Of a stretch of DNA of 64,000 nucleotides, positions 8,960 to 17,754 are shown piece by piece. Every line of letters begins with the position of its first letter. The stretch's first letter is position 1. Under the pieces are notes generated by a model, which worked only from the letters and a program-made list of their open reading frames with translations, did not search any database and was not told where the DNA came from. A program made the translations under genes and the position numbers. Source of the DNA: Mycolicibacterium setense (GTDB lineage: Bacteria > Actinomycetota > Actinomycetes > Mycobacteriales > Mycobacteriaceae); assembly GCF_000805385.1 (NCBI RefSeq), contig NZ_JTJW01000006.1, positions 1,240,001 through 1,304,000 of the forward strand, written 5' to 3'.

Positions 8960-9119
8960 GTTACTGGTTGACGTGCTATTTCATTAGTTGTGCCATCGGC
9001 CTACGCCGCTGCACCCTCCAGTTTTGGTACCCACCACATCGGTGTTCGCAGGGGCACCTCGGTTCAGCTGTTGCGGCGGGACTGGTTGCGAGATTGCGCC
9101 AGCCCGGTGATGGATCTAG

Positions 9120-10568
9120 TTAGGCGAACCACGTGTTGAGCGCTTCTGCCAGTCCGATCCCGCGGTGATCGCCTGTCCACGCAACATGGCCGTCAGGGCG
9201 CACCAACACAGCTGCCGGGGCGGCTATTTCGCCTAGAACCGGGATTGCCCAGGTGTCAGCGGCGCGGGCGTCGACGACCGAGACCCGCGCCGCCCACCGC
9301 GTCATATCGAGGCCGATTCGCTGGTCGAGCGACAAGAGTATCCCCCGGACATCGTGCAGTAGGCCGAAGAGTCGGCTTGGGCCTTCGGGAGTTTGGAGGT
9401 CGAGGTCGGGCATGCGACGGCCGAGTAGTGGGTGTGCGCCGCCAAAGTCGTAACCAATGTCCAGCCCGCACATCATCGCCGCGATTTGGGCGCGGGGCTC
9501 GGCCAGGGTGAGCAGCTCTGTCATGGTGTCCCGTAGCGCCTCGACACGGGGACCTGGTCCGTTGAGGGCACTTTGGGCCATGGTGTTGCGCAGTACGCGC
9601 TCGGCCACTGGATGGCGCTCGGTTTGATAGGAGTCCAGCAGACTCTGGTCGGAGGTCTCGTTGATGACCTGACCCAGTTTCCAGCCCAGGTTCACGGCGT
9701 CCTGCATCCCGGTGTTGAGACCTTGGCCACCGATCGGAAAGTGAACATGGGCAGCGTCACCGGCTAGAAGCACGCGTCGTTGACGATAGGTGGTGGCTTG
9801 GCGGGTGGTGTCGGTGAATCGGGAAACCCAGGCGGCACTGCGTAACCCGTAGTCGGTTCCGCGCGCCGCGATCAATGCGGCGCTGACATCCCGCAGAGTG
9901 GGTTCGTCGGTGTTGGTGATCGTGGGTTCCGTCACCATGATTCGAACGGTGTCTTCGCCGTCGAACACAAAGAATGAGTGAAACGTAGGGTCCCGGTGTA
10001 GTCCCCAAGGTGGGGTGTCGGTGAGTTCGACGTCGGCGACCAGACAGCTCGTCGATGCCCCCCATCCCTGGAAGGCGATGCCGGTCGCTTTGCGGATGCG
10101 GCTGCGTCCCCCGTCGCAGCCCACCAGGTATGCAGCGTGGAATTTCGCGCCGCTGGCCACGGTGACATCAACACCTGCGAGGTCTTGGGTGAAGCCAGAC
10201 ACGTCGCATCCGTAGTGGATCGTGACTCCGAGTTCGGATACCCAGTCGGCAAGGATGTTCTCGACACGGTATTGCAGCAGCGCCAGTCCATAATTGTGCC
10301 GCGTCGGCAGATCTGACACATCGAAGAAGATCCCGGAGTAGTGGCCATTTTGGCCAATCATCCCTTCTTCTAAGAACCGATCGACGATCCCGCGCTGGTC
10401 AAGGACTTCCAGCGTGCGCGGCGTCATCCCGCCGGCCCGAGAGCCCTCCAGGTTGCGGTCGGTGCGGCGTTCGAGCACCGCGACATCGACTCCGGCCAGC
10501 GCCAGCTCACCGGCCAGCATCAGCCCGGTCGGCCCGGCGCCGGAGATGAGCACGTCGTGTTCGATCAT
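9120..10568 (-). CDS. Class A FAD-dependent aromatic monooxygenase
   Basis: A 482-residue flavoprotein hydroxylase. It has the FAD-binding GAGPTGLMLAGELALAG near the start, a GSRAGGMTPRTLEVLDQRG segment, the DG motif (VGCDGGRSRIRKATG) near residue 160, and the GD motif (LLAGDAAHVHFPIGGQGLN) near 280. The C-terminal thioredoxin-like tail is shorter than in phenol hydroxylases. Overall shape resembles Rox/TetX-like and polyketide hydroxylases. ATG 10568 follows GGGAGG at good spacing. It is divergent from the TetR gene at 10655, with a biotin-type box between them. The substrate is unknown; antibiotic modification is one possibility. Confidence 0.87.
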   Translation of the reverse strand: MIEHDVLISGAGPTGLMLAGELALAGVDVAVLERRTDRNLEGSRAGGMTPRTLEVLDQRGIVDRFLEEGMIGQNGHYSGIFFDVSDLPTRHNYGLALLQYRVENILADWVSELGVTIHYGCDVSGFTQDLAGVDVTVASGAKFHAAYLVGCDGGRSRIRKATGIAFQGWGASTSCLVADVELTDTPPWGLHRDPTFHSFFVFDGEDTVRIMVTEPTITNTDEPTLRDVSAALIAARGTDYGLRSAAWVSRFTDTTRQATTYRQRRVLLAGDAAHVHFPIGGQGLNTGMQDAVNLGWKLGQVINETSDQSLLDSYQTERHPVAERVLRNTMAQSALNGPGPRVEALRDTMTELLTLAEPRAQIAAMMCGLDIGYDFGGAHPLLGRRMPDLDLQTPEGPSRLFGLLHDVRGILLSLDQRIGLDMTRWAARVSVVDARAADTWAIPVLGEIAAPAAVLVRPDGHVAWTGDHRGIGLAEALNTWFA

Positions 10569-10585
10569 GTAAACCTCCCGCCTCC

Positions 10586-10602
10586 GGTGAACATTGTTCA
10601 CC
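10586..10602. promoter_or_regulatory. Biotin-type operator between FAD monooxygenase and TetR
   Basis: GGTGAACATTGTTCACC is a perfect 17-bp inverted repeat around one base. It sits in the 86-bp divergent intergenic region and shares the TGAACAYTGTTCA core with the bioB and bioF boxes. Confidence 0.85.
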
Positions 10603-10654
10603 TGAAACGGTAAGTGGACTTGAGATCATCGTCAACACCGGCGATCTAGGCTGG

Positions 10655-11302
10655 GTGGCGATGGTGAAACGGGGTTGGACGCGCGAGACGCTGGTGGCGC
10701 TCGCGCATCAGTACGTGAGTGACCACGGAATCGACGCGTTGACCATGCGCCGGTTGGCCACCGCAGCAGACGTCAGCCCGAGCGCCCTTTACAAGCATTT
10801 TCGTGATCGAAAAGACCTCCAGCGAGCGATGGCCGACGCGGTCTACGCGACGATCGACCTATCCGACATCGATACCGCCGATTCGTCAGTGCAGCAGGTA
10901 AAAACCTGCTGCCGACGCATGCGCGCCGCCATGTTGGCGTTCCGTGACGGCGGACGCATCATTGCTGGCTCCTACGCGCCCTTGGAGGCGACGCTCGCGC
11001 TGTCGGCGACACTGAGGACACTGCTGGAGTCTGTCGCTTTGCCCCATTACAGTTCAGGGCACGTCGCGGCGTTGTTGCGTTCGTATACAATCGGATTCGT
11101 CATCGACGAACAGTCGTTTCTCGAACTCGAAGCCAGTGGTGAATGGGTCGATTTGGTCGGACAGATCACCGAACGCGGCTATCATCGGCGCGCCGACGCC
11201 GATGATCTCATCGCCATCGTGACTGGCGACCGCGACCAACGGTTCGATACCGGCCTGGACATGATCCTCACGGGACTCGTTCGCGACAGCGCTAGTCGCT
11301 AG
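10655..11302 (+). CDS. TetR family regulator (probable BioQ-like role)
   Basis: A 215-residue TetR regulator. The N-terminal domain is WTRETLVALAHQYVSDHG then LTMRRLATAADVSPSALYKHFRDRKDL, which is close to true tetracycline-repressor type HTH. Starts at GTG 10655, ATG 10661 or GTG 10664 are all possible. The gene lies between bioB/FAD-monooxygenase and bioF, and all three promoter regions contain the same palindrome, so it is the best candidate for the repressor. Whether it is orthologous to mycobacterial BioQ cannot be decided here. Confidence 0.8.
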   Translation: MAMVKRGWTRETLVALAHQYVSDHGIDALTMRRLATAADVSPSALYKHFRDRKDLQRAMADAVYATIDLSDIDTADSSVQQVKTCCRRMRAAMLAFRDGGRIIAGSYAPLEATLALSATLRTLLESVALPHYSSGHVAALLRSYTIGFVIDEQSFLELEASGEWVDLVGQITERGYHRRADADDLIAIVTGDRDQRFDTGLDMILTGLVRDSASR

Positions 11303-11361
11303 CACCGTGCGCGGTGGCCCTAAATGCTTCCAAGCCACAGGGACAGCCTGCTATTTGACCG

Positions 11362-11380
11362 ACTTGAACACTGTTCAAGT
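11362..11380. promoter_or_regulatory. Biotin-type operator at the bioF promoter
   Basis: ACTTGAACACTGTTCAAGT is a perfect 19-bp inverted repeat around one base. It lies exactly between a TTGACC -35 (11355-11360) and a TAGAGT -10 (11380-11385). A bound repressor would exclude RNA polymerase. Confidence 0.88.
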
Positions 11381-11392
11381 AGAGTCCGCGGA

Positions 11393-12559
11393 ATGAGCAT
11401 CGAGGACCCGCTCGCGTGGTTAGAGGCCGTCGCCCACCACCGGTTGCAGAACGGATTGCATCGGCAGTTGCGCCCACGGGTTCCTCACAGCGGGCTGATC
11501 GACCTGGCGTCCAACGACTACTTAGGGCTCACACAACACCCCGACGTGATCGCGGCAGCCGTGGATGCGGTGCACAAGTGGGGCACCGGATCGACTGGTT
11601 CTCGGCTGGTGACCGGCAGCACCACCGATCATGAACAGCTTGAAGGCGAGTTGGCCGAGTTCGTCGGCGCGCAAGCAGGATTGGTGTTCGCGACCGGATA
11701 TGCTGCCAATCTGGCCGCAGTCACCGCCCTCGCCGACGCGGACACTCTCGTGATCTCCGATGCGCACAACCACGCATCGATCATCGACGGCTGCCGTCTG
11801 TCGCGGGCACGGCTACAGGTCGTGGCGCACAACGACACCGCTGCGGTCGCGCGTTTCCTCGCGAGCCGCACTGAAGCCAAAGCCCTCGTGGTGACCGAGT
11901 CGGTGTTTAGTACCGATGGCGACCTTGCCCCACTGAATGACCTGCACAGCAACGCACGCCGCTACGGCGCGGTGCTCGTTGTCGACGAGGCCCATGCGAT
12001 CGGTGTACGTGGGCATGGGGGTAGAGGCCTGGTCCACGAAGTGGGCCTGGCTGGCACACCGGACGTGGTGATTACTGCAACGCTATCGAAATCGCTAGCG
12101 GCACAGGGCGGTGCTGTACTGGGAAGCGAAAAGGTGCGTTCACACCTGATCAACGCCGCACGCACCTTCATCTTCGATACCGGATTGGCACCGGCCGCAG
12201 TCGGTGCGGCGCTGGCGGCGCTGCGCGTGTTGCGTAGGCACCCCGAGATGGCTTCGCAGGTGCTTGCCAACGCCGCGACCATCGCCCGGATAGCACACGT
12301 CGACGCGCCTCCATCGGCGGTGGTTCCGGTCGTGCTTGGTGAGCCGGACGTCGCCTACGCCGCGGCGCAAGCCTGTTGGAGGCGAGGGCTGAATGTCGGC
12401 TGCTTCCGACCGCCGTCGGTTCCGGCGGGCACCTCGCGACTGCGGATCACCGCGCGTGCGGATCTGTCCGAGAACGAGATGGCAGTCGTTGAGACGGTGC
12501 TGGGTGAGGTGTTCGCAAACGCCGACGTCATCCGCCCAAGGCAGCCGCAGCGAGAATAG
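11393..12559 (+). CDS. bioF: 8-amino-7-oxononanoate synthase BioF
   Basis: A 388-residue PLP enzyme of the alpha-oxoamine synthase family, condensing pimeloyl-thioester with alanine in biotin synthesis. Landmarks are LASNDYLGL near residue 45, GTGSTGSRLVTG near 73, SDAHNHASIIDG near 130, DEAHAIGVRGHGGRG near 205, and TLSKSLAAQGG with the PLP lysine near 235. ATG 11393 lies eight bases after the -10 element, so the leader is very short or absent. No bioA or bioD accompanies it, so this may be a second copy. Confidence 0.92.
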   Translation: MSIEDPLAWLEAVAHHRLQNGLHRQLRPRVPHSGLIDLASNDYLGLTQHPDVIAAAVDAVHKWGTGSTGSRLVTGSTTDHEQLEGELAEFVGAQAGLVFATGYAANLAAVTALADADTLVISDAHNHASIIDGCRLSRARLQVVAHNDTAAVARFLASRTEAKALVVTESVFSTDGDLAPLNDLHSNARRYGAVLVVDEAHAIGVRGHGGRGLVHEVGLAGTPDVVITATLSKSLAAQGGAVLGSEKVRSHLINAARTFIFDTGLAPAAVGAALAALRVLRRHPEMASQVLANAATIARIAHVDAPPSAVVPVVLGEPDVAYAAAQACWRRGLNVGCFRPPSVPAGTSRLRITARADLSENEMAVVETVLGEVFANADVIRPRQPQRE

Positions 12560-12677
12560 CGTGCCCAACCGAACGATCCGGCAGTGACCGCCGACGCTAC
12601 CCCCGGCGCTGCTGACCTTGGGCGCGAGCCATGGTCGCAGTGAACGCTGATCACCGCGTCCAGATTAAGCTCGATCG

Positions 12678-13328
12678 GTGCGAATGCAATTGATCCCTGG
12701 CAGGCTGGTGGAAGTCCCCACCCCGGATGCGTCTGGTATCGACCGCCGATCATTCGGTGAATTCATTGGCGCCCAAGGCGAACTCGCCTCGTATGCGTTG
12801 GGTTGGACGACGGGTGCTGATCCACACGCAGCACGTATCAGTGTGGGAATCGGTGCTGGTAACCCCGGCGGCGGAACCTTCCATGCCGTCGTTTTCGTCA
12901 ACGACGGCTCACCCGCGTACTCTCTGGTTGACGCGCCTTTTGAGCAGGTCCCACAGGGTGGGCCGGATCTGACAGCCGACCAAGCCCGCGCCCATCAAGA
13001 CCTGCCGTTCATATGGTGGCTCGTTGATTTCATCGCCGAACAGGACGGTCGGGCCTGGTGGATGCGGCACTGGCTGATGCAGACGCCCTCCTTTCAGACC
13101 CCAGGCGTCTTCGGCAAACATGAGCCCATTCTGCGAGTTTGCCACCACGCCAACGGGACATGGCACCTTGCTGGCTCGGCCCATTCCGATGACGGGCGAT
13201 TCGGGCATCTACACCATGCCATCGACGAGGATCCCACCTTGATCGAAATACTGAACCTGGAACCGGGTCAGCAGGCCACCCGCGGCGCCCGCGGCCAGGC
13301 TTGGCGACGCGTCGATCTCAGCCACTGA
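12678..13328 (+). CDS. Conserved hypothetical protein
   Basis: A 216-residue soluble protein starting with GTG 12678 (ATG 12684 is possible). I do not recognise a named family. It is Trp-rich in the middle (PFIWWLVDFIAEQDGRAWWMRHWLM) and has a Gly-rich loop near residue 60 (GIGAGNPGGGTFHAVV). The C-terminal half is His-rich (VCHHANGTWHLAG, FGHLHHAID). No signal peptide or membrane helices. It follows bioF by 118 bp without the shared operator, so it may have its own promoter. Confidence 0.65.
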   Translation: MRMQLIPGRLVEVPTPDASGIDRRSFGEFIGAQGELASYALGWTTGADPHAARISVGIGAGNPGGGTFHAVVFVNDGSPAYSLVDAPFEQVPQGGPDLTADQARAHQDLPFIWWLVDFIAEQDGRAWWMRHWLMQTPSFQTPGVFGKHEPILRVCHHANGTWHLAGSAHSDDGRFGHLHHAIDEDPTLIEILNLEPGQQATRGARGQAWRRVDLSH

Positions 13329-13658
13329 ACCGGGACCGCCATCCGCTCGATCGAGCCCCGGCCTATGCGCCTTCGGGTTTCGTGAGAAGGCTGGCTTGGC
13401 ATTGTATTTGTGGACAGCCCAAATGTGGTTGATTAAGATAGAAACACAATCTATTCAGTTACGAACCGGCAATTCGTGGGCCTGCCTTGGATATCGGCCG
13501 ATCGCGAAGTATGTCAGGTGATGCGCGGTAGTGGGGACGTTGCTTCGGCTCGTTGCACGATGCCCCGATGTCGGAGGCACCCATGGCGGGTTCGGCCGCC
13601 GGTTTGCGGTTGCGCCGGGCGGCTGCATGCAACTCGGCGGGACGGGAGCCTGGATCGC
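13329..13658. other. Intergenic region, no gene seen
   Basis: About 330 bp between the hypothetical gene and the PAS-ANTAR gene. It contains an AT-richer patch near 13425-13460 that could hold the promoter. I see no RNA gene, repeat or credible short reading frame. Confidence 0.5.
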
Positions 13659-14318
13659 ATGGGGTGGTTCTCTTTCTATTTCGATGATCAGCGGTGGGAA
13701 TGGTCGCCGGAAGTGCAGGAGTTGCACGGCTATACCCCGGGCACCGTGACACCCACGACCGACCTCGTCCTGCGGCACAAGCATCCGGAAGATCGCGACT
13801 ATGTCGCCGCGACCATCGACGCCATCGTTAGCAACCGTGGCGCACTGAGTAGTCGTCACCGCATCATCGACACCGCCGGCGGCGTGCATTGGGTGCTGAT
13901 CATCGGCGATCGGTTGACCGACGGGAACGGCAAGGTCATCGGCACATCCGGGTTGTACCTCGACGTGACGCCGGTTGAGTTGGCCCGCGAGGCGGAAGCC
14001 CGGCGGCGGGAGTCGCTCGTCAGCGCGCGGGTCGCTGAGATCACAGCGAACCGGGCGCGGATCGAGCAGGTGAAGGGAATGATGATGCTCATCTACGACA
14101 TCAACGAGGAAGTCGCGTTCGGAGTCCTTCGGTGGCTGTCGCAGACGCATAACGTGAAACTTCGTCAACTGGCCGAGCAGCTTCTCGTCGATCTGCAGGC
14201 CACGGTTAATCAGACGCTGGACCAATCTCGCTTCGATCGCGTGCTCCTCACCGCGCACGAGCGCCTCGCCGTAGGCGACCACGCCGGAGACGGGACGCAC
14301 TCGCACGAACCGATGTAG
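13659..14318 (+). CDS. PAS-ANTAR RNA-binding regulator
   Basis: A 219-residue sensor/antiterminator. The first 105 residues form a PAS domain ([18 protein letters not shown] at the start, [14 protein letters not shown] and a [10 protein letters not shown] end). The last 90 hold an ANTAR domain ([19 protein letters not shown] then [24 protein letters not shown]), which binds paired hairpins in nascent RNA. ATG 13659 gives a PAS start matching relatives, but the frame is open upstream and a longer N-terminus is possible. Mycobacteria carry several such stand-alone proteins; the sensed signal is unknown. Confidence 0.85.
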   Translation: MGWFSFYFDDQRWEWSPEVQELHGYTPGTVTPTTDLVLRHKHPEDRDYVAATIDAIVSNRGALSSRHRIIDTAGGVHWVLIIGDRLTDGNGKVIGTSGLYLDVTPVELAREAEARRRESLVSARVAEITANRARIEQVKGMMMLIYDINEEVAFGVLRWLSQTHNVKLRQLAEQLLVDLQATVNQTLDQSRFDRVLLTAHERLAVGDHAGDGTHSHEPM

Positions 14319-14422
14319 CCTCTCACGCAGGAGTCGCGCAAGCGTTCGTCACACGCGCTGATGCACGGCGTAGCCGTGCGCCTGTACTCGACGCGGCGCG
14401 ACGCACATTCGCCGATGAAGGG

Positions 14423-14572
14423 GTGGATGCCTTCCCCTACCTGGAGACGCTCAACCATCTTCAGGTCGAGCTGCTGCGCCGGTACCGGGCGGGGGACACC
14501 GACGAACTGGTGCAGCGCGGCACCCTGCTCACGATGAGCGGCCTAGCCACCGCGCTGCGAAACAGCGGCTGA
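14423..14572 (+). pseudogene. ppc: Phosphoenolpyruvate carboxylase, C-terminal remnant
   Basis: An open stretch of 49 codons ending in TGA encodes [19 protein letters not shown], then [20 protein letters not shown] and TALRNSG. This is the characteristic C-terminus of actinobacterial PEP carboxylase. Nothing before it matches the other 880 or so residues of the enzyme, so it is a decayed or captured fragment. It lies between the PAS-ANTAR and TetR genes. Confidence 0.85.
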
Positions 14573-14582
14573 CAGACACCAT

Positions 14583-14596
14583 TACACTCCGGTGTA
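14583..14596. promoter_or_regulatory. Possible TetR autoregulatory site
   Basis: TACACTCCGGTGTA has TACAC/GTGTA arms around TCCG. It lies 34 bp upstream of the TetR start at 14631 and is short, so it is weaker than the other operators listed. Confidence 0.45.
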
Positions 14597-14630
14597 TTGA
14601 TCATCATGCATCAGACAGGTCGAGTCAGGT

Positions 14631-15233
14631 ATGGGACGCAGAGGATGGCGCGGTGCACCGCCGGCAGATGACGCCGAGGCCCGCAAGCGCATCGTCGACT
14701 CCGCACTGCGGATGATCGAGCGGCACGGACCGCAGCGCACCACGTTGTCGATCATCGCCGACGACCTCGGCGTCACCCGACCGACGATCTATCGGCACTT
14801 CGCCACCACCGAGGAGATGCTGGCCGCGGCCGCCGATGTGGCGCTGGCAGGTTGGACCGCGCGTATCGGCGAGTTGACGGTGGGGCTCGACGATCCGGCG
14901 GAGCTTCTGGTGCAGGCTGTGGCCTACCTGATCGAGCGGTTGCCGGAGGAGCCGTTGCTCGCACTGCTGCTCGACACCGACCGTGCTCGAATGGTCAGTC
15001 AGCGCATGGTGTTATCGGAGGCGGTCGCACGATCGCGAATCATGTTGGAGCACACGCCAATTGACTGGGCGTCGCTGGGGTTCGCCGGCCCCGCGATGGA
15101 CGACCTGGTGGAATACGTGTTGCGGATGATTCAGTCGATGGTAATCGCACCGTCGGACCCGCCACGGTCTCCGGCGGTATTGCGGGCATATCTGCGCCGG
15201 TGGATCGCACCGGTGCTCGTCCCCGTCAGCTGA
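14631..15233 (+). CDS. TetR family transcriptional regulator
   Basis: A 200-residue TetR regulator. The HTH domain is ARKRIVDSALRMIERHG, then LSIIADDLGVTRPTIYRHFATTEEML. The stop codon overlaps the end of the convergent DUF1214 gene by 8 bp. With the DUF1214 gene and the divergent sulfotransferase it forms a recurring mycobacterial trio, so it probably regulates the 16375-16453 promoter region, where a TetR-sized palindrome lies. Confidence 0.88.
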   Translation: MGRRGWRGAPPADDAEARKRIVDSALRMIERHGPQRTTLSIIADDLGVTRPTIYRHFATTEEMLAAAADVALAGWTARIGELTVGLDDPAELLVQAVAYLIERLPEEPLLALLLDTDRARMVSQRMVLSEAVARSRIMLEHTPIDWASLGFAGPAMDDLVEYVLRMIQSMVIAPSDPPRSPAVLRAYLRRWIAPVLVPVS

Positions 15234-16374
15234 GCGCAGTCGGTGCCTCGGCGACCGGGACGACTGCGGTGTGCGGGTGTTCGGGAAGTTCGTCCGCGTG
15301 GAACCAACGGAACGACATCAGTCCTTCGGGATGGTCCTTGGTCGAGATGGCATTGGGATGATCGAGCAGCTCGCGGCTGATCACAATGGTGACCGAGCCG
15401 TCGCTGTTGGGTACCGCGGTCCCGGAATTGATTCCGGCCCGGCCGTATTCGACGTCCAGGGCCGCCATGTACTGGTTCCACAGTGTCAAGTTCCAGAATC
15501 GGCAGGCCGGATGGCTCGACGTGATCACCAATGCCTCTCCCGGTTCCAGCGAGAATCCGCCGAGGCAGTAGCAGGCATCCTGCATCGAGTAGCCGAAGGT
15601 GGCATCGCCGGCCCGATACGGCGGCGCCAGGGTATTCGAGGTCAGCGCTTGGCCGTCGGCCAGTTCGACGGGCTGGCGTTCCATCAGGATCAGCGGGATC
15701 AGGGCGTACATGTCCTTGGCGAACCGCAGCGCGGCGCGCAGCCCGCGGGCCACGTCGGCATCGGACTTCGGCGGCGCGACCTCGAGCCCGGCATGATCGA
15801 TCACCTCGATCTCCCAATCGACGCGGCGGCCGGTGTCCGGATGCTCGTGATAGTCGCGGGTGAGAATGCCGCGGGCATCGGGGGACAGTTCGATGAACGG
15901 CCCGTCGTAGCCCTGCGGGCGGCGGGGTCCGAGCACGGCCGCGAAGCGCCCGCTCTCGTCCACCCCGATATCGGTGTCGTAGAGCAGTCCGACGGTGCGG
16001 TTCGGCCAGGCGCCCGGTTCCGGTTCGTTGTAGACCGTGACCGAGTACATCGCGCTGTCGTTCGCCGCACCGCTGACCCGGTAGGTACGGCGCGGATCCA
16101 CCACCGCATACCCGTAGTAGCAGTCGGTGTTGTCACCGCCCCAGCGCCGGTCGGGCCGGAACGGCGTCAGCGTGTCGATGAACCTGGGTGCCACCGGGTC
16201 GGCGAAGAAGTTCATGTCCAGCGACAGCGCCAGCATGGTCGCCAGGTTCTGATAGCCCTCGGCCACCGCGAGCTGACCACGCACGGCCTTGGGGCCATCC
16301 AGGAAATTGGTGTCGAATTCCGCGAAGGCAGAAAGCAATTCGCGCCACGCCGCCGCGCTCTCGGGGGTAGACAT
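15226..16374 (-). CDS. DUF1214 domain protein
   Basis: A 382-residue protein beginning at ATG 16374 (MSTPESAAAWRELL). The C-terminal half carries the DUF1214 signature region (YSVTVYNEPEPGAWPNRTVG earlier, then SHPACRFWNLTLWNQYM and SRELLDHPNAISTKDHPEG). No signal peptide is evident. DUF1214 proteins have no established reaction, but in mycobacteria they often accompany sulfotransferase-like genes. Here the sulfotransferase is divergent across a 79-bp promoter region and the TetR gene is convergent. Confidence 0.85.
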   Translation of the reverse strand: MSTPESAAAWRELLSAFAEFDTNFLDGPKAVRGQLAVAEGYQNLATMLALSLDMNFFADPVAPRFIDTLTPFRPDRRWGGDNTDCYYGYAVVDPRRTYRVSGAANDSAMYSVTVYNEPEPGAWPNRTVGLLYDTDIGVDESGRFAAVLGPRRPQGYDGPFIELSPDARGILTRDYHEHPDTGRRVDWEIEVIDHAGLEVAPPKSDADVARGLRAALRFAKDMYALIPLILMERQPVELADGQALTSNTLAPPYRAGDATFGYSMQDACYCLGGFSLEPGEALVITSSHPACRFWNLTLWNQYMAALDVEYGRAGINSGTAVPNSDGSVTIVISRELLDHPNAISTKDHPEGLMSFRWFHADELPEHPHTAVVPVAEAPTALS

Positions 16375-16426
16375 AGGGCAGATCATAAGCGCAGGTGAAC
16401 TTACAGCACAACACTTCTTGTAAAAA

Positions 16427-16445
16427 CTGTAACGCGCCGCTACAG
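16427..16445. promoter_or_regulatory. Candidate operator between DUF1214 and sulfotransferase genes
   Basis: A 19-bp inverted repeat with CTGTA and TACAG outer arms around AACGCGCCGC lies 8 bp before the sulfotransferase ATG. A second TTACAG/CTGTAA pair overlaps it on the left. Either could bind the TetR protein at 14631. Confidence 0.5.
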
Positions 16446-16453
16446 TCCCGATC

Positions 16454-17689
16454 ATGACCGATGCGATTCGCCTCACCGATCTGGCCCGCCCGACATTCTC
16501 GCCGGAGGCCCAACAGGTCATCGACGGCATGGCCGCGATGGCCGATTATTGTCCGCTGACCGCCGACGGGCTCCACCAGCAGGCCAGCGCACAGACGGGC
16601 CTGAGCGACTTCGGTGATCAGGGCTACCGCGACCGAATGGACGTGCTGCTGCAGGCGTTTGGTGAGCTGCCGAATTTCACCGCGTTCGGCCGCACCTACG
16701 CTTTTTCGTTGATGCTGACCTTCCTGAAAGGCCGGCTGCGGGTGATCGACCATCTGAAGCGGCACCCGGAAATCTTCGACGTCGAGGTGAAGGCTCCGCT
16801 GATCATCGCCGGCCTGCCCCGCACCGGCACCACACATCTGCACAGCATGCTCGCCGCCGATCCGGCACTGCGTTCGCTGCCGTACTGGGAGGCCCAAGAA
16901 CCGCTGCCGGCTCCGGGGGAGGAAGGCACCGTCGAACCTCGGCGGCAGCGCACCGGCGACGCGCTGAACATCTCCAACACCTTGATGCCGTACTTCCAGT
17001 TGATGCACGAGATGACCATCGACCACATCCATGAGGACATCGGCCTGATGGTGCAGGATTTCGCCAGCGGGTTCTTCACCACGCTGACCCACCTGCCGCG
17101 TTGGTCGGATTACCTGGCCACCCACGATCAGACCTCGGGCTATCAGTTCCTGCGGCTGATGCTGCAGGTGCTGACCCACCAGGACGGTCGCGACCGGCGT
17201 TGGGTTCTCAAGAGCCCGCAGCACCTCGAGCAGTTCGTGCCGCTGCTCAAGGTCTTTCCCGACGCGACATTCATTGTCACGCACCGTGATCCGGTCGAAG
17301 TGGCAGTGTCGATGGCCACCATGATGACCTACACCATGCGGATGAGCGTGGACAAGGTCGACGTACCGACCGTCGCCAACTACTGGATCACCCGCATCGA
17401 GGAAATGCTGAACGCCTGCATGCGCGATCGCGATCTGCTGCCCGCCGACCGCTCGATCGACGTTCGGTTCGACGAGTTCATGGCCGATGATCTGGCGATG
17501 GTGCGACGGGTCTGGGACGTCGCGGAATACGCGCCGAGTGAGGCATCGCAGCGCGCCGTCGCGGATTACCTGGCCGGCCACACCCGTGGCAGGCTCGGCC
17601 GAATTGACTACCGCACCGAGGATCTCGGCCTGGACCGCGAACAGCTCGAAGCACGCTTCGCGCCCTACGTGGCCCGGTTCGTCCGGTAA
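16454..17689 (+). CDS. Sulfotransferase family protein
   Basis: A 411-residue protein of the PAPS-dependent sulfotransferase fold. The 5'-phosphosulfate loop GLPRTGTTHLHSML is near residue 120, and the 3'-phosphate region WVLKSPQHLEQF with TFIVTHRDPVEVAVSMATM is near 255-290. The N-terminal 110 residues are a helical extension common to mycobacterial members. Bona fide sulfation has been shown for few of these, so the acceptor is unknown and a lipid or sterol is only a guess. Probably controlled with the divergent DUF1214 gene. Confidence 0.85.
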   Translation: MTDAIRLTDLARPTFSPEAQQVIDGMAAMADYCPLTADGLHQQASAQTGLSDFGDQGYRDRMDVLLQAFGELPNFTAFGRTYAFSLMLTFLKGRLRVIDHLKRHPEIFDVEVKAPLIIAGLPRTGTTHLHSMLAADPALRSLPYWEAQEPLPAPGEEGTVEPRRQRTGDALNISNTLMPYFQLMHEMTIDHIHEDIGLMVQDFASGFFTTLTHLPRWSDYLATHDQTSGYQFLRLMLQVLTHQDGRDRRWVLKSPQHLEQFVPLLKVFPDATFIVTHRDPVEVAVSMATMMTYTMRMSVDKVDVPTVANYWITRIEEMLNACMRDRDLLPADRSIDVRFDEFMADDLAMVRRVWDVAEYAPSEASQRAVADYLAGHTRGRLGRIDYRTEDLGLDREQLEARFAPYVARFVR

Positions 17690-17754
17690 TGCGGTTACAA
17701 CCCGGCCCGGTTGCGGACCGCGTTGATCGCGCCGCGGCGGCGCTTGTTGGCTAA

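Noticed and set aside
8945..12559. Complete biotin operon
   Set aside because: Only bioB and bioF are present; bioA and bioD are absent, and the genes are in separate transcripts.
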